This document shows, piece after piece, positions 46,872 through 57,242 of a stretch of DNA of 64,000 nucleotides. Location: NCBI RefSeq assembly GCF_900143565.1, contig NZ_FREX01000002.1, forward strand, positions 124,001 to 188,000, in the 5' to 3' direction. Origin of the DNA: Pseudovibrio sp. Alg231-02 (lineage in GTDB: Bacteria; Pseudomonadota; Alphaproteobacteria; Rhizobiales; Stappiaceae). Below the pieces are notes generated by a model that ran no database searches, was not told the origin of the DNA, and saw only the letters and a list, made by a program, of their open reading frames with translations. How positions within the stretch are numbered: position 1 is the stretch's first letter; each line of letters opens with the position of its first letter. Position numbers and translations under genes: made by a program.

Positions 46872-47158
46872 CGACTTTTGACTCATATTTGCGTGTCAAA
46901 ATCTCAATTGATCCCGTTTTTTTCCTCTTATGCCCAAGTTGTCTGCGACAATAAGTCCGCAAATTTTTAACCAGTCTAGACAAGTGCGACCATTGGTGGC
47001 AGATAGCATCCGTCAATATAAGTGCGTATTTAGCGCATTTTCACCTATGTCTTCTTTGCGGTGTATAGACAGTGACCGGTTTTGACTGGTTGCGGGCCTG
47101 TCCTCACAGAAGAGATCGTAGGTGTTCTCTTTCAATTTTGTTTCGAGAGGACGCGACC

Positions 47159-47719
47159 TTGGAACACACGGACACGGCTGAACCGTCACGCCGCGATTTT
47201 CTTTACATCGCGACCGGTGCCGTGGGCGCGGTCGGTGCGGGAGCTCTGGCTTGGCCCTTTATCCATCAGATGAACCCCGATGCATCTGCACTGGCTTTGG
47301 CTTCTATCGAAGTTGATGTTTCTGCGGTTGAAGTCGGGCAATCCATCACTGTGACCTGGCGTGGTAAGCCGGTCTTTATCCGTCAACGTACGGAAAAAGA
47401 GATCGCTGAAGCGACAGAAGTGCCTATTGCTGATCTGCCAGACCAGTTTGCACGTAATGCTAACCTAGAAGATGGTGCGGACGCATCTGACGCAAACCGC
47501 GCTACGACAGGCAAAGAAGCCTGGCTGGTTATGGTTGGCGTTTGTACGCACCTGGGCTGTGTGCCTCTTGGTGAAGCTGGTGAATACGGCGGCTGGTTCT
47601 GCCCATGTCACGGCTCCCACTACGACACTGCTGGTCGTATTCGTAAAGGCCCGGCTCCAGAAAACATGCTCGTGCCGCCTTACAAGTTTTCCAGCGACGA
47701 CGTTGTTGTAATCGGCTGA
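47159..47719 (+). CDS. petA: Rieske iron-sulfur subunit of cytochrome bc1
   Basis: 186 residues from TTG at 47159, with GAGAGG 8 nt upstream. The ORF extends upstream to 47072, but that part has no ribosome binding site and would bury the twin-arginine motif SRRDFLY, which belongs near the N-terminus. Cluster-binding boxes CTHLGC and CPCHGSHYD are intact. First gene of petABC. Confidence 0.95.
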   Translation: MEHTDTAEPSRRDFLYIATGAVGAVGAGALAWPFIHQMNPDASALALASIEVDVSAVEVGQSITVTWRGKPVFIRQRTEKEIAEATEVPIADLPDQFARNANLEDGADASDANRATTGKEAWLVMVGVCTHLGCVPLGEAGEYGGWFCPCHGSHYDTAGRIRKGPAPENMLVPPYKFSSDDVVVIG

Positions 47720-47742
47720 CGAGGCCCTTTCAGGAGGCAGCT

Positions 47743-48999
47743 ATGGCTGGTCATTCTACTTATGAACCGCAAAACGCTGGCGCCAAATGGCTTGAGCGTC
47801 GTTTGCCGGTACTCTCCCTTGTACATGGGAGTTTTGTTGCGTTTCCTACCCCGAAGAACCTGAACTACTGGTGGACCTTCGGCGGTATCGCATTTTTCGT
47901 GCTCGTTGTTCAGCTCATTACCGGTATCGTTCTGGTAATGCACTACACGCCGAATGATGCGCTTGCATTTGCATCCGTTGAGCACATCATGCGCGATGTG
48001 AACTACGGATGGTTGATGCGTTATCTGCACTCAAACGGTGCATCCATGTTCTTCTTCGCAGTGTACATCCACATCTTCCGCGGTATGTACTACGGTTCTT
48101 ACAAAGAGCCGCGCGAAATTGCATGGATCCTGGGTGTGTTGCTGTTCTTCCTCATGGTGCTTACCGCATTCATGGGCTACGTACTTCCTTGGGGCCAGAT
48201 GTCTCTTTGGGGTGCAACGGTTATTACGAACCTGTTCTCTGCAGTTCCAGTTGTTGGTGAAGCAATCACCACATGGCTCTGGGGTGGTTTCGCAGTTGGT
48301 AACCCAACACTGAACCGCTTCTTCTCACTGCATTATCTGCTGCCGTTCGTGATCCTTGGCGTTGTGATGCTGCACATCTGGGCGTTCCACGTTGCTGGTA
48401 ACAACAACCCAGTTGGTGTTGATCCTAAGTCCGATAAAGACACAGTTCCATTCCATCCGTACTACACGTTGAAGGATCTGTTCGCGATCGTTGTCTTTAT
48501 GATCCTGTTCTCCTGGTTCGTGTTCTACCTGCCAAACTATCTGGGTCATGCTGATAACTACATTCCAGCGAACCCAATGGTGACACCAGCGCACATCGTT
48601 CCAGAATGGTTCCTTCTGCCATTCTATGCGATCCTGCGTGCGATCACTTTCGATATTGGTCCAATTCCTTCCAAACTCGGTGGTGTGATTGCCATGGGTG
48701 GTGCGATTGCGATCTTGTTCGTGTTGCCTTGGCTTGATACTTCCAAAGTTCGTTCAGCGAATTACCGTCCTGTTTACCGGTTCTTCTTCTGGCTCTTCTT
48801 CTTCACCACAATCATGTTGGGGTGGCTTGGATCTAAGCCTGCTGAGCAGCCATACATTGCCTGGATCCAGTTCTTTACGGTTCTCTACTTCGCACACTTC
48901 CTGATCGTTCTTCCAGTTCTCGGACTGATCGAAACGCCTCGGAAAGTTCCTGACTCAATCAACGATGCAGTGCTGGGTAAGTCCAGTGATGCGGCTTAA
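47743..48999 (+). CDS. petB: Cytochrome b subunit of bc1 complex
   Basis: 418 residues. Heme-ligand histidines lie in the second and fourth helices ([20 protein letters not shown] and [20 protein letters not shown]). The Qo motif [14 protein letters not shown] is present. Eight to nine membrane helices. Second gene of the operon, 23 bp after petA. Confidence 0.97.
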   Translation: MAGHSTYEPQNAGAKWLERRLPVLSLVHGSFVAFPTPKNLNYWWTFGGIAFFVLVVQLITGIVLVMHYTPNDALAFASVEHIMRDVNYGWLMRYLHSNGASMFFFAVYIHIFRGMYYGSYKEPREIAWILGVLLFFLMVLTAFMGYVLPWGQMSLWGATVITNLFSAVPVVGEAITTWLWGGFAVGNPTLNRFFSLHYLLPFVILGVVMLHIWAFHVAGNNNPVGVDPKSDKDTVPFHPYYTLKDLFAIVVFMILFSWFVFYLPNYLGHADNYIPANPMVTPAHIVPEWFLLPFYAILRAITFDIGPIPSKLGGVIAMGGAIAILFVLPWLDTSKVRSANYRPVYRFFFWLFFFTTIMLGWLGSKPAEQPYIAWIQFFTVLYFAHFLIVLPVLGLIETPRKVPDSINDAVLGKSSDAA

Positions 49000-49017
49000 G
49001 GGCAGGGGATTTTAAAG

Positions 49018-49860
49018 ATGAAAAATCTAATGTTCAAAAGCGCTCGTGCTCTGGCTGTTGTTGCAGGTCTTGCTGTAGCTGGTCCGGCTCTTGCAGCTGG
49101 CGAAGGACCTCACGTCGAAAAGCAGCCTTGGTCTTTTGCTGGCCCATTCGGTCAGTTTGACAAAGCGCAGCTGCAGCGCGGCTTCCAGGTGTACCAGGAA
49201 GTTTGTTCTGCCTGTCATGGACTGAGCTACGTCGCATTCCGTAACCTTGCTGAGGAAGGCGGACCAGGTTTCTCTGTTGATGAAGTGAAGGCTCTTGCAG
49301 CTGAATACTCCATCGAAGATGGCCCGGACAGTGAAGGTGAAATGTTTGAGCGTGACGGCAAGCCGTTCGACAAATTCCCATCACCATTCCCGAACGAGCA
49401 AGCTGCACGTGCTTCTAACAATGGTGCTTACCCACCAGACCTTTCTTTGATGGCAAAAGCACGCGCTGCCCTTCGTGGTTTCCCTTGGTTTGTTCTTGAT
49501 GTTGCTACGCAGTATCAGGAAAACGGTCCGGATTACCTGTACGGCCTGCTAACTGGCTACCATGAGGCACCTGAGGGTGTTGAGGTTCCAGAAGGTCAGT
49601 ACTACAACCCTGGCTTCATTTCAGGGTCCACGCTCGCAATGGCGCCTCCGCTTTCTGATGAGCTGGTTGAGTACTCCGACGGTTCTCCAATGACTGTTGA
49701 TCAGTATGCTCGTGACGTTTCTGCATTCCTGATGTGGACTGCTGAGCCTCATCTGGAATCGCGCAAGCGTATCGGCTTTGGTGTGATGGCATTCCTGATC
49801 CTGTTCGCATCGCTGCTGTACTTTACAAAGCGTAAGATCTGGAGAGATGTCGACCACTAA
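49018..49860 (+). CDS. petC: Cytochrome c1 subunit
   Basis: 280 residues. Signal peptide to about residue 27 (PALA-AGEG), heme c motif CSACHG near residue 64, and a C-terminal membrane anchor (GFGVMAFLILFASLLYFT). Passes electrons to soluble cytochrome c. Last gene of petABC. Confidence 0.96.
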   Translation: MKNLMFKSARALAVVAGLAVAGPALAAGEGPHVEKQPWSFAGPFGQFDKAQLQRGFQVYQEVCSACHGLSYVAFRNLAEEGGPGFSVDEVKALAAEYSIEDGPDSEGEMFERDGKPFDKFPSPFPNEQAARASNNGAYPPDLSLMAKARAALRGFPWFVLDVATQYQENGPDYLYGLLTGYHEAPEGVEVPEGQYYNPGFISGSTLAMAPPLSDELVEYSDGSPMTVDQYARDVSAFLMWTAEPHLESRKRIGFGVMAFLILFASLLYFTKRKIWRDVDH

Positions 49861-49880
49861 GGTCACATTTATAAATTCAA

Positions 49881-49914
49881 AAAGGGCTATCCTAATCGGG
49901 TAGCCCTTTTTTTT
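49881..49914 (+). terminator. Rho-independent terminator of petABC
   Basis: AAAGGGCTA / TAGCCCTTT with an 11-nt loop and eight or more T, 20 bp after the petC stop. Confidence 0.9.
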
Positions 49915-50004
49915 GGGGTTGCTGGCTGGATTTGATGTACCGCCAACTTCCTATCAGTGAATCAGGTAAGGTTGCGCCGACACAGGCAAAGCGGAGAGAG
50001 CGAT

Positions 50005-50877
50005 ATGCAGGCGGTTCTGGGCATTATCGGAGGTTCTGGCCTCTACAATATCCCTGGTTTTGAAAATGCCCGATGGGAACGGATCGAAAGCCCGTGGGGT
50101 GAGCCAAGTGATGATGTTTGTATCGGCGAGATTGGTGGCCTGAAGGTTGTTTTCTTGCCTCGTCATGGTCGCGGACATGTGCACTCTCCAACCGAGATCA
50201 ATTATCGTGCAAATATTGACGTGCTTAAGCGGGCTGGTGTCACAGACCTGATTTCCGTCAGCGCCTGCGGGTCCTTGAAAGAGGAATATGCACCGGGAAC
50301 TTTCGTTCTTGTTGACCAGTTCATCGATCGTACGTTTGCGCGTGAAAAGAGCTTCTTTGGAACAGGCTGCGTGGCGCATGTCTCCGTTGCTGACCCAATT
50401 TCGCCACTGCTGGTGGATGTTGTTGAAAGTGCCTGTCAAGAAGAGGGCCTTACGTATAGCCGCGGCGGTACCTATCTGGCTATGGAAGGGCCTCAGTTTT
50501 CTTCCAAGGCAGAAAGCCTCCTCTACCGCTCCTGGGGCTGTGACGTTATTGGTATGACAAACATGCCGGAAGCCAAGCTGGCCCGTGAAGCGGAAATCAG
50601 TTATTCAACTGTGGCGATGGTAACGGATTACGACAGTTGGCATGCCGACCACGGAAACGTAGATATCAACGCGATCATCAAGGTTCTACACGAGAACGTG
50701 GAAAGTGCTCAGAAGCTTGTTCTAGCTGTTGCCCGGAAACTGCCGAGAGAGCACCAGCAGTGCCCGGTTGGTTCCAACACGGCACTTGATTTTGCGATTA
50801 TGACTGCTGAGGACAAAAGAGACCCGGCACTGCTTGCAAAGCTTGATGCTGTTGCTGGACGTGTGCTGCGCAAATAA
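50005..50877 (+). CDS. mtnP: S-methyl-5'-thioadenosine phosphorylase
   Basis: 290 residues from the ATG at 50005 (GCGGAGAGAG ahead). Signatures [10 protein letters not shown] at the start, [20 protein letters not shown] and [19 protein letters not shown]. Cleaves methylthioadenosine to adenine and methylthioribose phosphate. Next to apt, which reuses the adenine. Confidence 0.94.
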   Translation: MQAVLGIIGGSGLYNIPGFENARWERIESPWGEPSDDVCIGEIGGLKVVFLPRHGRGHVHSPTEINYRANIDVLKRAGVTDLISVSACGSLKEEYAPGTFVLVDQFIDRTFAREKSFFGTGCVAHVSVADPISPLLVDVVESACQEEGLTYSRGGTYLAMEGPQFSSKAESLLYRSWGCDVIGMTNMPEAKLAREAEISYSTVAMVTDYDSWHADHGNVDINAIIKVLHENVESAQKLVLAVARKLPREHQQCPVGSNTALDFAIMTAEDKRDPALLAKLDAVAGRVLRK

Positions 50878-50954
50878 TCGAGCACAGATCGCTTATGGGG
50901 CTCTCGTTGAAGGGCTTCTTACAAAAACTATGCAATTCAAACGCGGAAATGACC

Positions 50955-51509
50955 ATGACTGACATAACTAACAGTATCTCAGAGGAGCTGATTGCGTCCA
51001 TTCGGACCATTCCAGACTATCCAAAGGAAGGTATTCTGTTTCGCGATATCACAACACTGCTGAGTGATCCTCGCGCCTTCCGCCGTGCGGTTGATGCACT
51101 GGTGCAGCCTTGGGCTGGCTCCAAGATTGAACAGGTTGCTGGTATCGAGGCGCGTGGTTTCATTCTTGGTGGTGCCGTTGCGCACCAGCTCTCCGCCGGT
51201 TTCTTGCCAGTGCGCAAGAAGGGTAAACTTCCGTTCAAAACCATAGAGCAGGAATATGAGCTGGAGTATGGTACCGATACCATCGAAATCCACTGTGATG
51301 CTGTGAAGCCGGGTGACAAAGTCATTCTGGTTGATGACTTGATTGCGACTGGCGGAACTGCAGAGGCTGCTGTGAAGCTGCTCAGAAGCGCTGGCGCTGA
51401 TATTGTGGCTGCGTGCTTTATTGTCGATTTGCCAGAACTGCAAGGACGTGCAAAACTGGAAGCACTCGATATTCCTGTCAGGACATTGGTGGAGTTTCCC
51501 GGTCATTGA
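50955..51509 (+). CDS. apt: Adenine phosphoribosyltransferase
   Basis: 184 residues from the ATG at 50955 (an ATG two codons earlier is also possible). Type I PRTase: [10 protein letters not shown] near the start, PRPP loop [16 protein letters not shown], and [13 protein letters not shown]. It converts adenine plus PRPP to AMP. The stop overlaps the bluB start as TTGA. Confidence 0.95.
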   Translation: MTDITNSISEELIASIRTIPDYPKEGILFRDITTLLSDPRAFRRAVDALVQPWAGSKIEQVAGIEARGFILGGAVAHQLSAGFLPVRKKGKLPFKTIEQEYELEYGTDTIEIHCDAVKPGDKVILVDDLIATGGTAEAAVKLLRSAGADIVAACFIVDLPELQGRAKLEALDIPVRTLVEFPGH

Positions 51510-52216
51510 ATGACGCCTTTGTAGAGAATGGCCCGCAATTTTCTGAGGCCTTCAACCACGATTTTGAATTGCTTTTGAAATGGCGCCGGGATGTGCGCCA
51601 TTTTAAGCAAGACATTATTGATCGCGAAACCGTTGACGAGCTTTTGCGATTAACTGATCTTTCCCCGAGTGTCGGCAACAGTCAGCCCTGGCGCTTTATA
51701 GAGATGAGCCAGCCTGCGAACAGAGAGGCTGTTTATCTCAATTTCCAACAGGCAAATTCAGAGGCTTTGAAAGGCTATAAGGGTGAGCGTGCGGAGAGTT
51801 ATGCCAAGCTCAAGCTGCAAGGTTTGACCGATGCTCCGCTGCAATTTGCCGTGTTTTGTGATCTTAATCCGACACAGGGAAGTGGGCTTGGGCGGCAGAC
51901 TATGCCAGAGACGCTGGCTTATTCTTGTGTTAGCGCAATTAATTGCCTCTGGCTTGCTGCTAGAGCAAAAGGCATTGGCGTCGGTTGGGTGTCTATTCTC
52001 AATCCTGACAGTATCGGGCAGTTGTTTGGTGTTCCTGAAAACTGGAAATTTGTTGCCTATCTCTGCATAGGTTACCCCTGTGAGAACAACGAAGTCCCCG
52101 AACTGCAGCGCACTGGCTGGCAGGCACGTACTGCCACTGAATTGCGAATGTTAAAAGATATTGATTTAGTCAGGCCAGAAGCCAAACAGGAGTCTTCTTC
52201 GTGTCAATCCAAGTAA
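51506..52216 (+). CDS. bluB: 5,6-dimethylbenzimidazole synthase BluB
   Basis: 236 residues from TTG at 51506, overlapping the apt stop by 2 bases, with GGAG upstream. BluB hallmarks: [20 protein letters not shown], then [16 protein letters not shown] and the FMN-site [20 protein letters not shown] followed by GWVSIL. It degrades FMN to make the lower ligand of cobalamin. No other B12 gene is in the window. Confidence 0.92.
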   Translation: MNDAFVENGPQFSEAFNHDFELLLKWRRDVRHFKQDIIDRETVDELLRLTDLSPSVGNSQPWRFIEMSQPANREAVYLNFQQANSEALKGYKGERAESYAKLKLQGLTDAPLQFAVFCDLNPTQGSGLGRQTMPETLAYSCVSAINCLWLAARAKGIGVGWVSILNPDSIGQLFGVPENWKFVAYLCIGYPCENNEVPELQRTGWQARTATELRMLKDIDLVRPEAKQESSSCQSK

Positions 52217-52695
52217 GAGCAATTGAACCAGAAGATCGAGAGCAGGTTGTTGAACTGCTCGTTAACCGGTGGACCAGTCCTGAGCAACTGCTTGATGGTG
52301 AAATGGTGGACGCCTCACGTCTGCCTGGATATCTCGCTCTGGATGAAGGGCGTCTTGTGGGGATGATTACCCTGATCAAACGTGATCAGGAATGGGAGAT
52401 TCTCACGCTCGATTCGCTGCAGCGTTGGGGCGGCATTGGTACGCTTCTGCTGGATGCTTCCGTTGATGCTGCACGGCAAGAAGGTCTTGGCCGGATTATG
52501 GTGCGGACCTCAAACGACAATCTGGATGCATTTCGGTTTTATCAAAGACGCGGCTTTCGTTTAGAAAAAGTGGTGCAAGGCGTCATTGACGAGGAACGTA
52601 AGTTAAAGCCCGAAATACCAGTCACAGGCTTGCACGGCATCCCGCTGCGTGACGAGGTGATTTTTGGTCGCGACATCACCAGCAATCGATCTTAG
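52201..52695 (+). CDS. GNAT family N-acetyltransferase
   Basis: 164 residues, GTG start overlapping the bluB end by 16 bp. The acetyl-CoA motif is QRWGGIGTLLLDASVDAARQ (R/Q-x-x-G-x-G/A type), then VRTSNDNLDAFRFYQRRGFR. Substrate unknown; probably co-transcribed with bluB. Confidence 0.82.
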   Translation: MSIQVRAIEPEDREQVVELLVNRWTSPEQLLDGEMVDASRLPGYLALDEGRLVGMITLIKRDQEWEILTLDSLQRWGGIGTLLLDASVDAARQEGLGRIMVRTSNDNLDAFRFYQRRGFRLEKVVQGVIDEERKLKPEIPVTGLHGIPLRDEVIFGRDITSNRS

Positions 52696-52714
52696 CTTTA
52701 CTTTCAAACGGTAT

Positions 52715-52743
52715 TTGACTAATTTTATGAAAGATTAAATAAA
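52715..52743 (+). promoter_or_regulatory. Probable promoter of the first DeoR-type gene
   Basis: TTGACT, 17-bp AT-rich spacer, AATAAA. It lies 22 bp before the GTG start. Confidence 0.45.
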
Positions 52744-52764
52744 ATTGTACACGAGGGTTGTGTT

Positions 52765-53559
52765 GTGATCGTCCGCATAATCGAACTGGTGCGACGCTAT
52801 AGAACGATACGGCTCTCCTTACTGGCCACTGTACTGGATTGCTCTGTCGATGAGATCCTGTATGCCGTTGATGGCCTGGAAAACAACAGTATCATGCGCG
52901 TGCGAGGCAGTTCCCTGGTTTCGAATGAGGCCATTGCAGAGAGTGATATCAGCGTGCGCATGCACTCTCGGTTTGCCGAGAAGAATGCCATTGGCAAACT
53001 TGCTGCCAGCCTGATTAAGGATGGTGAAAGTTTGCTGATTGAGGCGGGCAGTACGCTTTCCCTTTTTGCCAATCATCTGAAAGAGAAGAAAAATCTCTCT
53101 ATCGCAACGACAAGCCCGCTGATTGCGGAGAGTCTTGTCCGGCATAGTCGTACGTGTAGTGTTGAGTTGATTGGCGGCAGACTGGAAGCGCATACCACTG
53201 CGCTTCATGGGGAAGAGACACAGGCGCGTATTCGTGATCTGAAGGTGGACTGGACCATCCTGAGCCCGACGAGCATGTGTATTCAAAAAGGGGCCTGCTA
53301 CTTCCACAAGGTTGATGCTGAAACCAGCTTGCTTATGCAGCGCAGTGCGCAGAAAACTATGATGTTGAGTGACAGTTCTAAGTTGGGCGTCCCCAGTCGC
53401 TACACCGCGCAAACAATGCAGGGTGTTGATGTCTTTATTACTGATAATAATGGGGAATTAGGCTTTGCTGAAGTCGACCATCATCTTAGAAAAGCGCGCG
53501 TTTTTCATGCAATTTCCGAGGATGCTGACAGCGAAGATTTCATTCTTCTGAATAGTTGA
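52765..53559 (+). CDS. DeoR-like regulator with atypical DNA-binding end (1)
   Basis: 264 residues, GTG start. The C-terminal DeoRC sugar-phosphate isomerase-like domain is clear (AGSTLSLFANHL, ATTSPLIAE, LIGGRLEAHTTALHG, LSDSSKLGVPSRYT). The N-terminal 45 residues have a helical LSLLATVLDCSVDEILYAV segment where the usual DeoR HTH has TIRRDL and a GGA end; those are missing. It is a tandem paralogue of the next gene. No sugar genes are adjacent. Confidence 0.8.
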   Translation: MIVRIIELVRRYRTIRLSLLATVLDCSVDEILYAVDGLENNSIMRVRGSSLVSNEAIAESDISVRMHSRFAEKNAIGKLAASLIKDGESLLIEAGSTLSLFANHLKEKKNLSIATTSPLIAESLVRHSRTCSVELIGGRLEAHTTALHGEETQARIRDLKVDWTILSPTSMCIQKGACYFHKVDAETSLLMQRSAQKTMMLSDSSKLGVPSRYTAQTMQGVDVFITDNNGELGFAEVDHHLRKARVFHAISEDADSEDFILLNS

Positions 53560-53634
53560 TAAATTTTAATCTTTTTCGATAAAAATGAACATTGTTTACT
53601 ACCGGAATAGTATCTTGGATCTAGGCCAATTTAG

Positions 53635-54444
53635 ATGATTAATGACTTAATGGTGGACGTTCTTGCCAATCTGGTTAAGCGCCACAGACGTATTTCATTG
53701 ACTGCTGCGGCAGATATTTTAGGAATGGATTTTGAAGAACTCACCAGTCTGGCGAAGGTGTTGTCGGATCGTGAGGAATTTGAACTCTTCGATAATTCTA
53801 TTTGCTTCCTCATGCCACGAGATCAGGATGCCTATCGGGTAAGGCTTCGCAGCCATTACATCGAGAAGTATGCAATTGGTCGGCTGGCGACTTCGTTCTT
53901 CAAGACTGGTGACCATGTGGTTGTTGAGTCGGGAAGCACAATGACAATCCTGGCGCAGCATCTTGCTCAGGTGCCGCAGATAAAGGTTTCGACCAACTCG
54001 TATGCGGTCGCCTCAATGATGATTGGGGCTGAGACAGCTGCAGACATCCATGTGATTGGCGGCAATCTCTACACGGACGGGCAGGGGGCTTTGGGGCCGA
54101 TTGCTCTGGGTACGGTTGAGAGCCTTGAGGCGGACTGGGGGATCATTTGTCCTGTCGGTTTGTCCACCGAGGGGGATCTCATGTACTACGTGGAAGAGGA
54201 AGCCAAGTTTGCGCGGGCCGTCATGGCGTCTTGCAAGCGGACTATGGTGCTGTGTAACTCCAGCAAGATTGGCGTTCCGAGCCGGTTCGTTGCCAATTCA
54301 TGCGCTCAGGCCGATATGCTGATCGTGGATAGCGGCGTCGAGCCAAGTATTCTTGACAAGCTGATTGCGCAGGGCGTGAAAGAAGTCCACGTGGCTGATG
54401 TGGAGGCAGAAGCTTCCAGTGAGATTGTTTTGTTGGATATTTGA
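53635..54444 (+). CDS. DeoR-like regulator with atypical DNA-binding end (2)
   Basis: 269 residues. The DeoRC domain shows VVESGSTMTILAQHL, STNSYAVASMMIG, VIGGNLYTDGQGALGP and CNSSKIGVPSRFVA. The N-terminal ISLTAAADILGMDFEELTSL again departs from the DeoR HTH. 75 bp after its paralogue. Ribosome binding site weak. Confidence 0.8.
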   Translation: MINDLMVDVLANLVKRHRRISLTAAADILGMDFEELTSLAKVLSDREEFELFDNSICFLMPRDQDAYRVRLRSHYIEKYAIGRLATSFFKTGDHVVVESGSTMTILAQHLAQVPQIKVSTNSYAVASMMIGAETAADIHVIGGNLYTDGQGALGPIALGTVESLEADWGIICPVGLSTEGDLMYYVEEEAKFARAVMASCKRTMVLCNSSKIGVPSRFVANSCAQADMLIVDSGVEPSILDKLIAQGVKEVHVADVEAEASSEIVLLDI

Positions 54445-54470
54445 TTCTTATCTCATTGATTTTTCAATAA

Positions 54471-54498
54471 AAAAGGCGCTCGATTGAGCGCCTTTTGG
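54471..54498. terminator. Bidirectional terminator between DeoR-like gene and ychF
   Basis: AAAAGGCGCTC / GAGCGCCTTTT with a 4-nt loop; A and T tracts on both sides serve both convergent genes. Confidence 0.9.
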
Positions 54499-54521
54499 TT
54501 TATAGCGGTTGTGCCATAGAC

Positions 54522-55622
54522 TTATGTGTTGAACTTGAAGAGCAGCACATCGCCATCCTGAACGATGTATTCCTTGCCTTCGTCGCGTGCTTTGCCTGCT
54601 TCTTTAGCTGGGTTTTCGCCGCCAAGCTCAACGTAGTCGTTGTAAGCAATGGTTTGTGCGCGAATGAAGCCGCGTTCAAAGTCCGTATGGATGACGCCAG
54701 CAGCCTGAGGGGCTTTGGTGCCTCTTGATACGGTCCAAGCGCGTGTTTCTTTCGGGCCAGCTGTGAAGTAGGTGATCAGGTGCAGCAGGTTGTAGCCTGC
54801 GCGGATCAAGCGGTCGAGGCCTGGCTCTTCCAGACCCATGTCAGCCATGTATTCACGCTGTTCTTCGTCTTCCAGCTGTGCAATTTCAGCTTCAATCGCA
54901 GCTGAGATGACAACAGAGGCTGCGCCTTGCTCTTCTGCCATAGCCTGAACCTTAGCGGACAGGCTGTTGCCTTTGTCTGCAGATTCTTCTTCCACGTTAC
55001 ACACGTAGAGAACTGGCTTGGATGTCAGCAGGTTCAGCATTTCGAGCTGTTTGACGTCTTCTGGATCGGTGAGGCCAAGTGCGCGCACTGGCTTACCATC
55101 CTGAAGAATTGCCAAGGCCTGTTCCATGATCGGAAGAGTCATCTTCGCGTCTTTGTCGCCAGACTTCGCTTTTTTGGCAAGCGGCGCAATACGCTTTTCG
55201 AGGCTTTCCATATCAGAAACCATGAGCTCGGTTTCTACGGTTTCTGCATCAGCGATTGGATCGATCTTGCCATCAACGTGCGTGATGTCGTCATCTTCAA
55301 AGCAGCGCAGAACGTGTGCGATTGCGTCTACTTCGCGGATGTTAGCGAGGAACTGGTTGCCCAGGCCTTCCCCTTTGGAGGCGCCGCGCACGAGGCCTGC
55401 AATGTCTACAAAAGTCAGGCGGGTCGGGATGATCTCTTTGGAGCCCGCGATTGACGCGATCTTGGACTGGCGTGGATCTGGCACAGCAACATCACCAGTG
55501 TTTGGCTCAATGGTGCAGAACGGATAGTTCGCTGCCTGCGCCGCTGCTGTCTTCGTCAGAGCGTTGAAGAGGGTAGACTTACCAACGTTAGGCAAGCCGA
55601 CGATACCGCACTGAAAACCCAT
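54522..55622 (-). CDS. ychF: Redox-regulated ATPase YchF
   Basis: 366 residues. P-loop GLPNVGKSTLF, switch DIAGLVRGASKGEGLGNQFL, and NMEN-type VCNVEEE specificity motif in place of NKxD, as in ATP-preferring YchF/OLA1. TGS domain at the C-terminus. Binds ribosomes; role in stress response. Immediately follows pth. Confidence 0.96.
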   Translation of the reverse strand: MGFQCGIVGLPNVGKSTLFNALTKTAAAQAANYPFCTIEPNTGDVAVPDPRQSKIASIAGSKEIIPTRLTFVDIAGLVRGASKGEGLGNQFLANIREVDAIAHVLRCFEDDDITHVDGKIDPIADAETVETELMVSDMESLEKRIAPLAKKAKSGDKDAKMTLPIMEQALAILQDGKPVRALGLTDPEDVKQLEMLNLLTSKPVLYVCNVEEESADKGNSLSAKVQAMAEEQGAASVVISAAIEAEIAQLEDEEQREYMADMGLEEPGLDRLIRAGYNLLHLITYFTAGPKETRAWTVSRGTKAPQAAGVIHTDFERGFIRAQTIAYNDYVELGGENPAKEAGKARDEGKEYIVQDGDVLLFKFNT

Positions 55623-56387
55623 TTACTCTTGTCCTTTCGATCCAAACAGCTGCTCAAGCGCTGACGCGAGCGGCCCTTTTTTGTTAGCTTCTTTGTCTTG
55701 GTAGCCCGTTGCCTTTGGAGCTGGCTTTTTTTCTGGTTCAGGCTTGGCGGTGTCCTGCTTCTTTTTAGCAGAAGCTTCGCGAGAACCATCCTTTTTGTAA
55801 GGTTTGCCAGAGCCTTCCGGGCGTGTTGCCAGTGTCACCTTATTGGCGAACTGGTTGTCATTATGTTGTGCAAGCAATGGAGCGTTATCTGCAACGGCCT
55901 CCAAAAGAGACTCCAGCCACTCCTGATCCGCTTTTGCAAAGTCACCCAAGACCCATTGATGTACGCGGTCTTTATGGCCGGGATGGCCAATGCCAAGGCG
56001 TACACGGCGATAGGCATCTGTGATGTGTGCTGTGATGGAGCGCAGGCCATTGTGACCACCGTGACCGCCACCATTCTTCATGCGAAATTTCGCAGGAGGC
56101 AGGTCCAGCTCGTCATAGAGCACGACAACATCTTGTGGGGTGAGCTTGTAGAAACGGAGTGCTTCACCTACGGAACGACCGGATTCGTTCATGTAGGTCA
56201 TTGGCTTCATCAGCAAGACTTTTTCACCTGCCAAAGTGCCTTCAGAAACCTGAGCCTGAAAGCGAGCCCGCCACGGGCTGAATGAGCTATGGCGGCGATG
56301 AATTTCATCTGCCGCCATGAACCCGATATTGTGACGATTACTCTCGTATTTAGGGCCTGGATTACCGAGGCCGACTAACAGCTTCAT
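55623..56387 (-). CDS. pth: Peptidyl-tRNA hydrolase
   Basis: 254 residues. N-terminal [20 protein letters not shown] contains catalytic His20. Other motifs: [12 protein letters not shown] and [20 protein letters not shown]. The C-terminal 65 residues are a Lys/Glu/Pro-rich extension absent from E. coli Pth. Releases peptides from drop-off peptidyl-tRNA. Between rplY and ychF. Confidence 0.95.
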   Translation of the reverse strand: MKLLVGLGNPGPKYESNRHNIGFMAADEIHRRHSSFSPWRARFQAQVSEGTLAGEKVLLMKPMTYMNESGRSVGEALRFYKLTPQDVVVLYDELDLPPAKFRMKNGGGHGGHNGLRSITAHITDAYRRVRLGIGHPGHKDRVHQWVLGDFAKADQEWLESLLEAVADNAPLLAQHNDNQFANKVTLATRPEGSGKPYKKDGSREASAKKKQDTAKPEPEKKPAPKATGYQDKEANKKGPLASALEQLFGSKGQE

Positions 56388-56416
56388 AGGTATTGTCCCA
56401 AGCCCTGGTTAGAGAA

Positions 56417-57028
56417 TTACTCTTCGCCTTCACCTTCTTCAGAAGCGTCGTCTTCTTTCAGACCTGCAGGTGCAACAATCGTGGAGATTGTGAAGTCGCG
56501 GTCTGTAATGGTCGGAGCACAACCAGCTGGGAGCTTAACAGCAGAGATATGCTGAGAAGAACCGAGGTCAGCTTCACCAAGATCGATTTCGAGAGCTTCT
56601 GGGATAGCGTTCGCTGGAACAGTCATTTCAACGGTGTGACGTACAACGTTGATAACACCACCGCGCTTAAGACCTGGGGAAGTTTCTTCGTTGAGGAACT
56701 TCACTGGGATTTCAACGGTCAGAGTAGCGTTTGCAGAAACACGCAGGAAGTCAACGTGCATCAGAGTGTCTTTTACTGGATGCAGCTGGAAGTCTTTTGC
56801 AATTACAGAAGTCTTTTCGCCGTTCAGGTCGATTGTACCGACGTGAGACAGGAAACCGCCCTTATGCAGGGTCATGGTTGCTTCTTTAATTGGCAGGCTG
56901 ATAGACACTGCTTCTTTTTTGTCGCCGTAGATTACTGCTGGTACAAGACCTTCACGACGAGCTGCACGAGCGGCCCCCTTGCCGGCCCGTTCACGCACCT
57001 GTGCTTTCAGCTCATAGCTGTTTGCCAT
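56417..57028 (-). CDS. rplY: 50S ribosomal protein L25/Ctc
   Basis: 203 residues from the ATG at 57028 (AGGAG ahead), in frame with a longer ORF. L25 domain (about 1-95) with VRERAGKGAARAARR then PAVIYGDKK, and a TL5/CTC C-terminal domain. An acidic tail ends the protein. Binds 5S rRNA. First of rplY-pth-ychF. Confidence 0.94.
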   Translation of the reverse strand: MANSYELKAQVRERAGKGAARAARREGLVPAVIYGDKKEAVSISLPIKEATMTLHKGGFLSHVGTIDLNGEKTSVIAKDFQLHPVKDTLMHVDFLRVSANATLTVEIPVKFLNEETSPGLKRGGVINVVRHTVEMTVPANAIPEALEIDLGEADLGSSQHISAVKLPAGCAPTITDRDFTISTIVAPAGLKEDDASEEGEGEE

Positions 57029-57191
57029 GGTGGAATCTCCTAGTTTGATTATAAAAGTAAGGCCGCGGGAGCGACAGATTTCTGCGCTCAACTACGGCCA
57101 ACTTCGCACGCCTCCTCCAAGGGTGTCGACGTACGCGGCTCGTATAACCGATACTCCCAGAAAGAGCAAGGGCAACTGCTGAGCCTACAAT

Positions 57192-57219
57192 AAGAAAAAC
57201 CGAGGCGTACCCCGGTTTC
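57192..57219 (-). terminator. Rho-independent terminator of prs
   Basis: On the minus strand: AAACCGGGG / CCTCGGTTT around TACG, with one G-T pair, then a T run, 25 bp past the prs stop. Confidence 0.9.
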
Positions 57220-57242
57220 TCAAAGCTTGTGATTAGAGCTCG

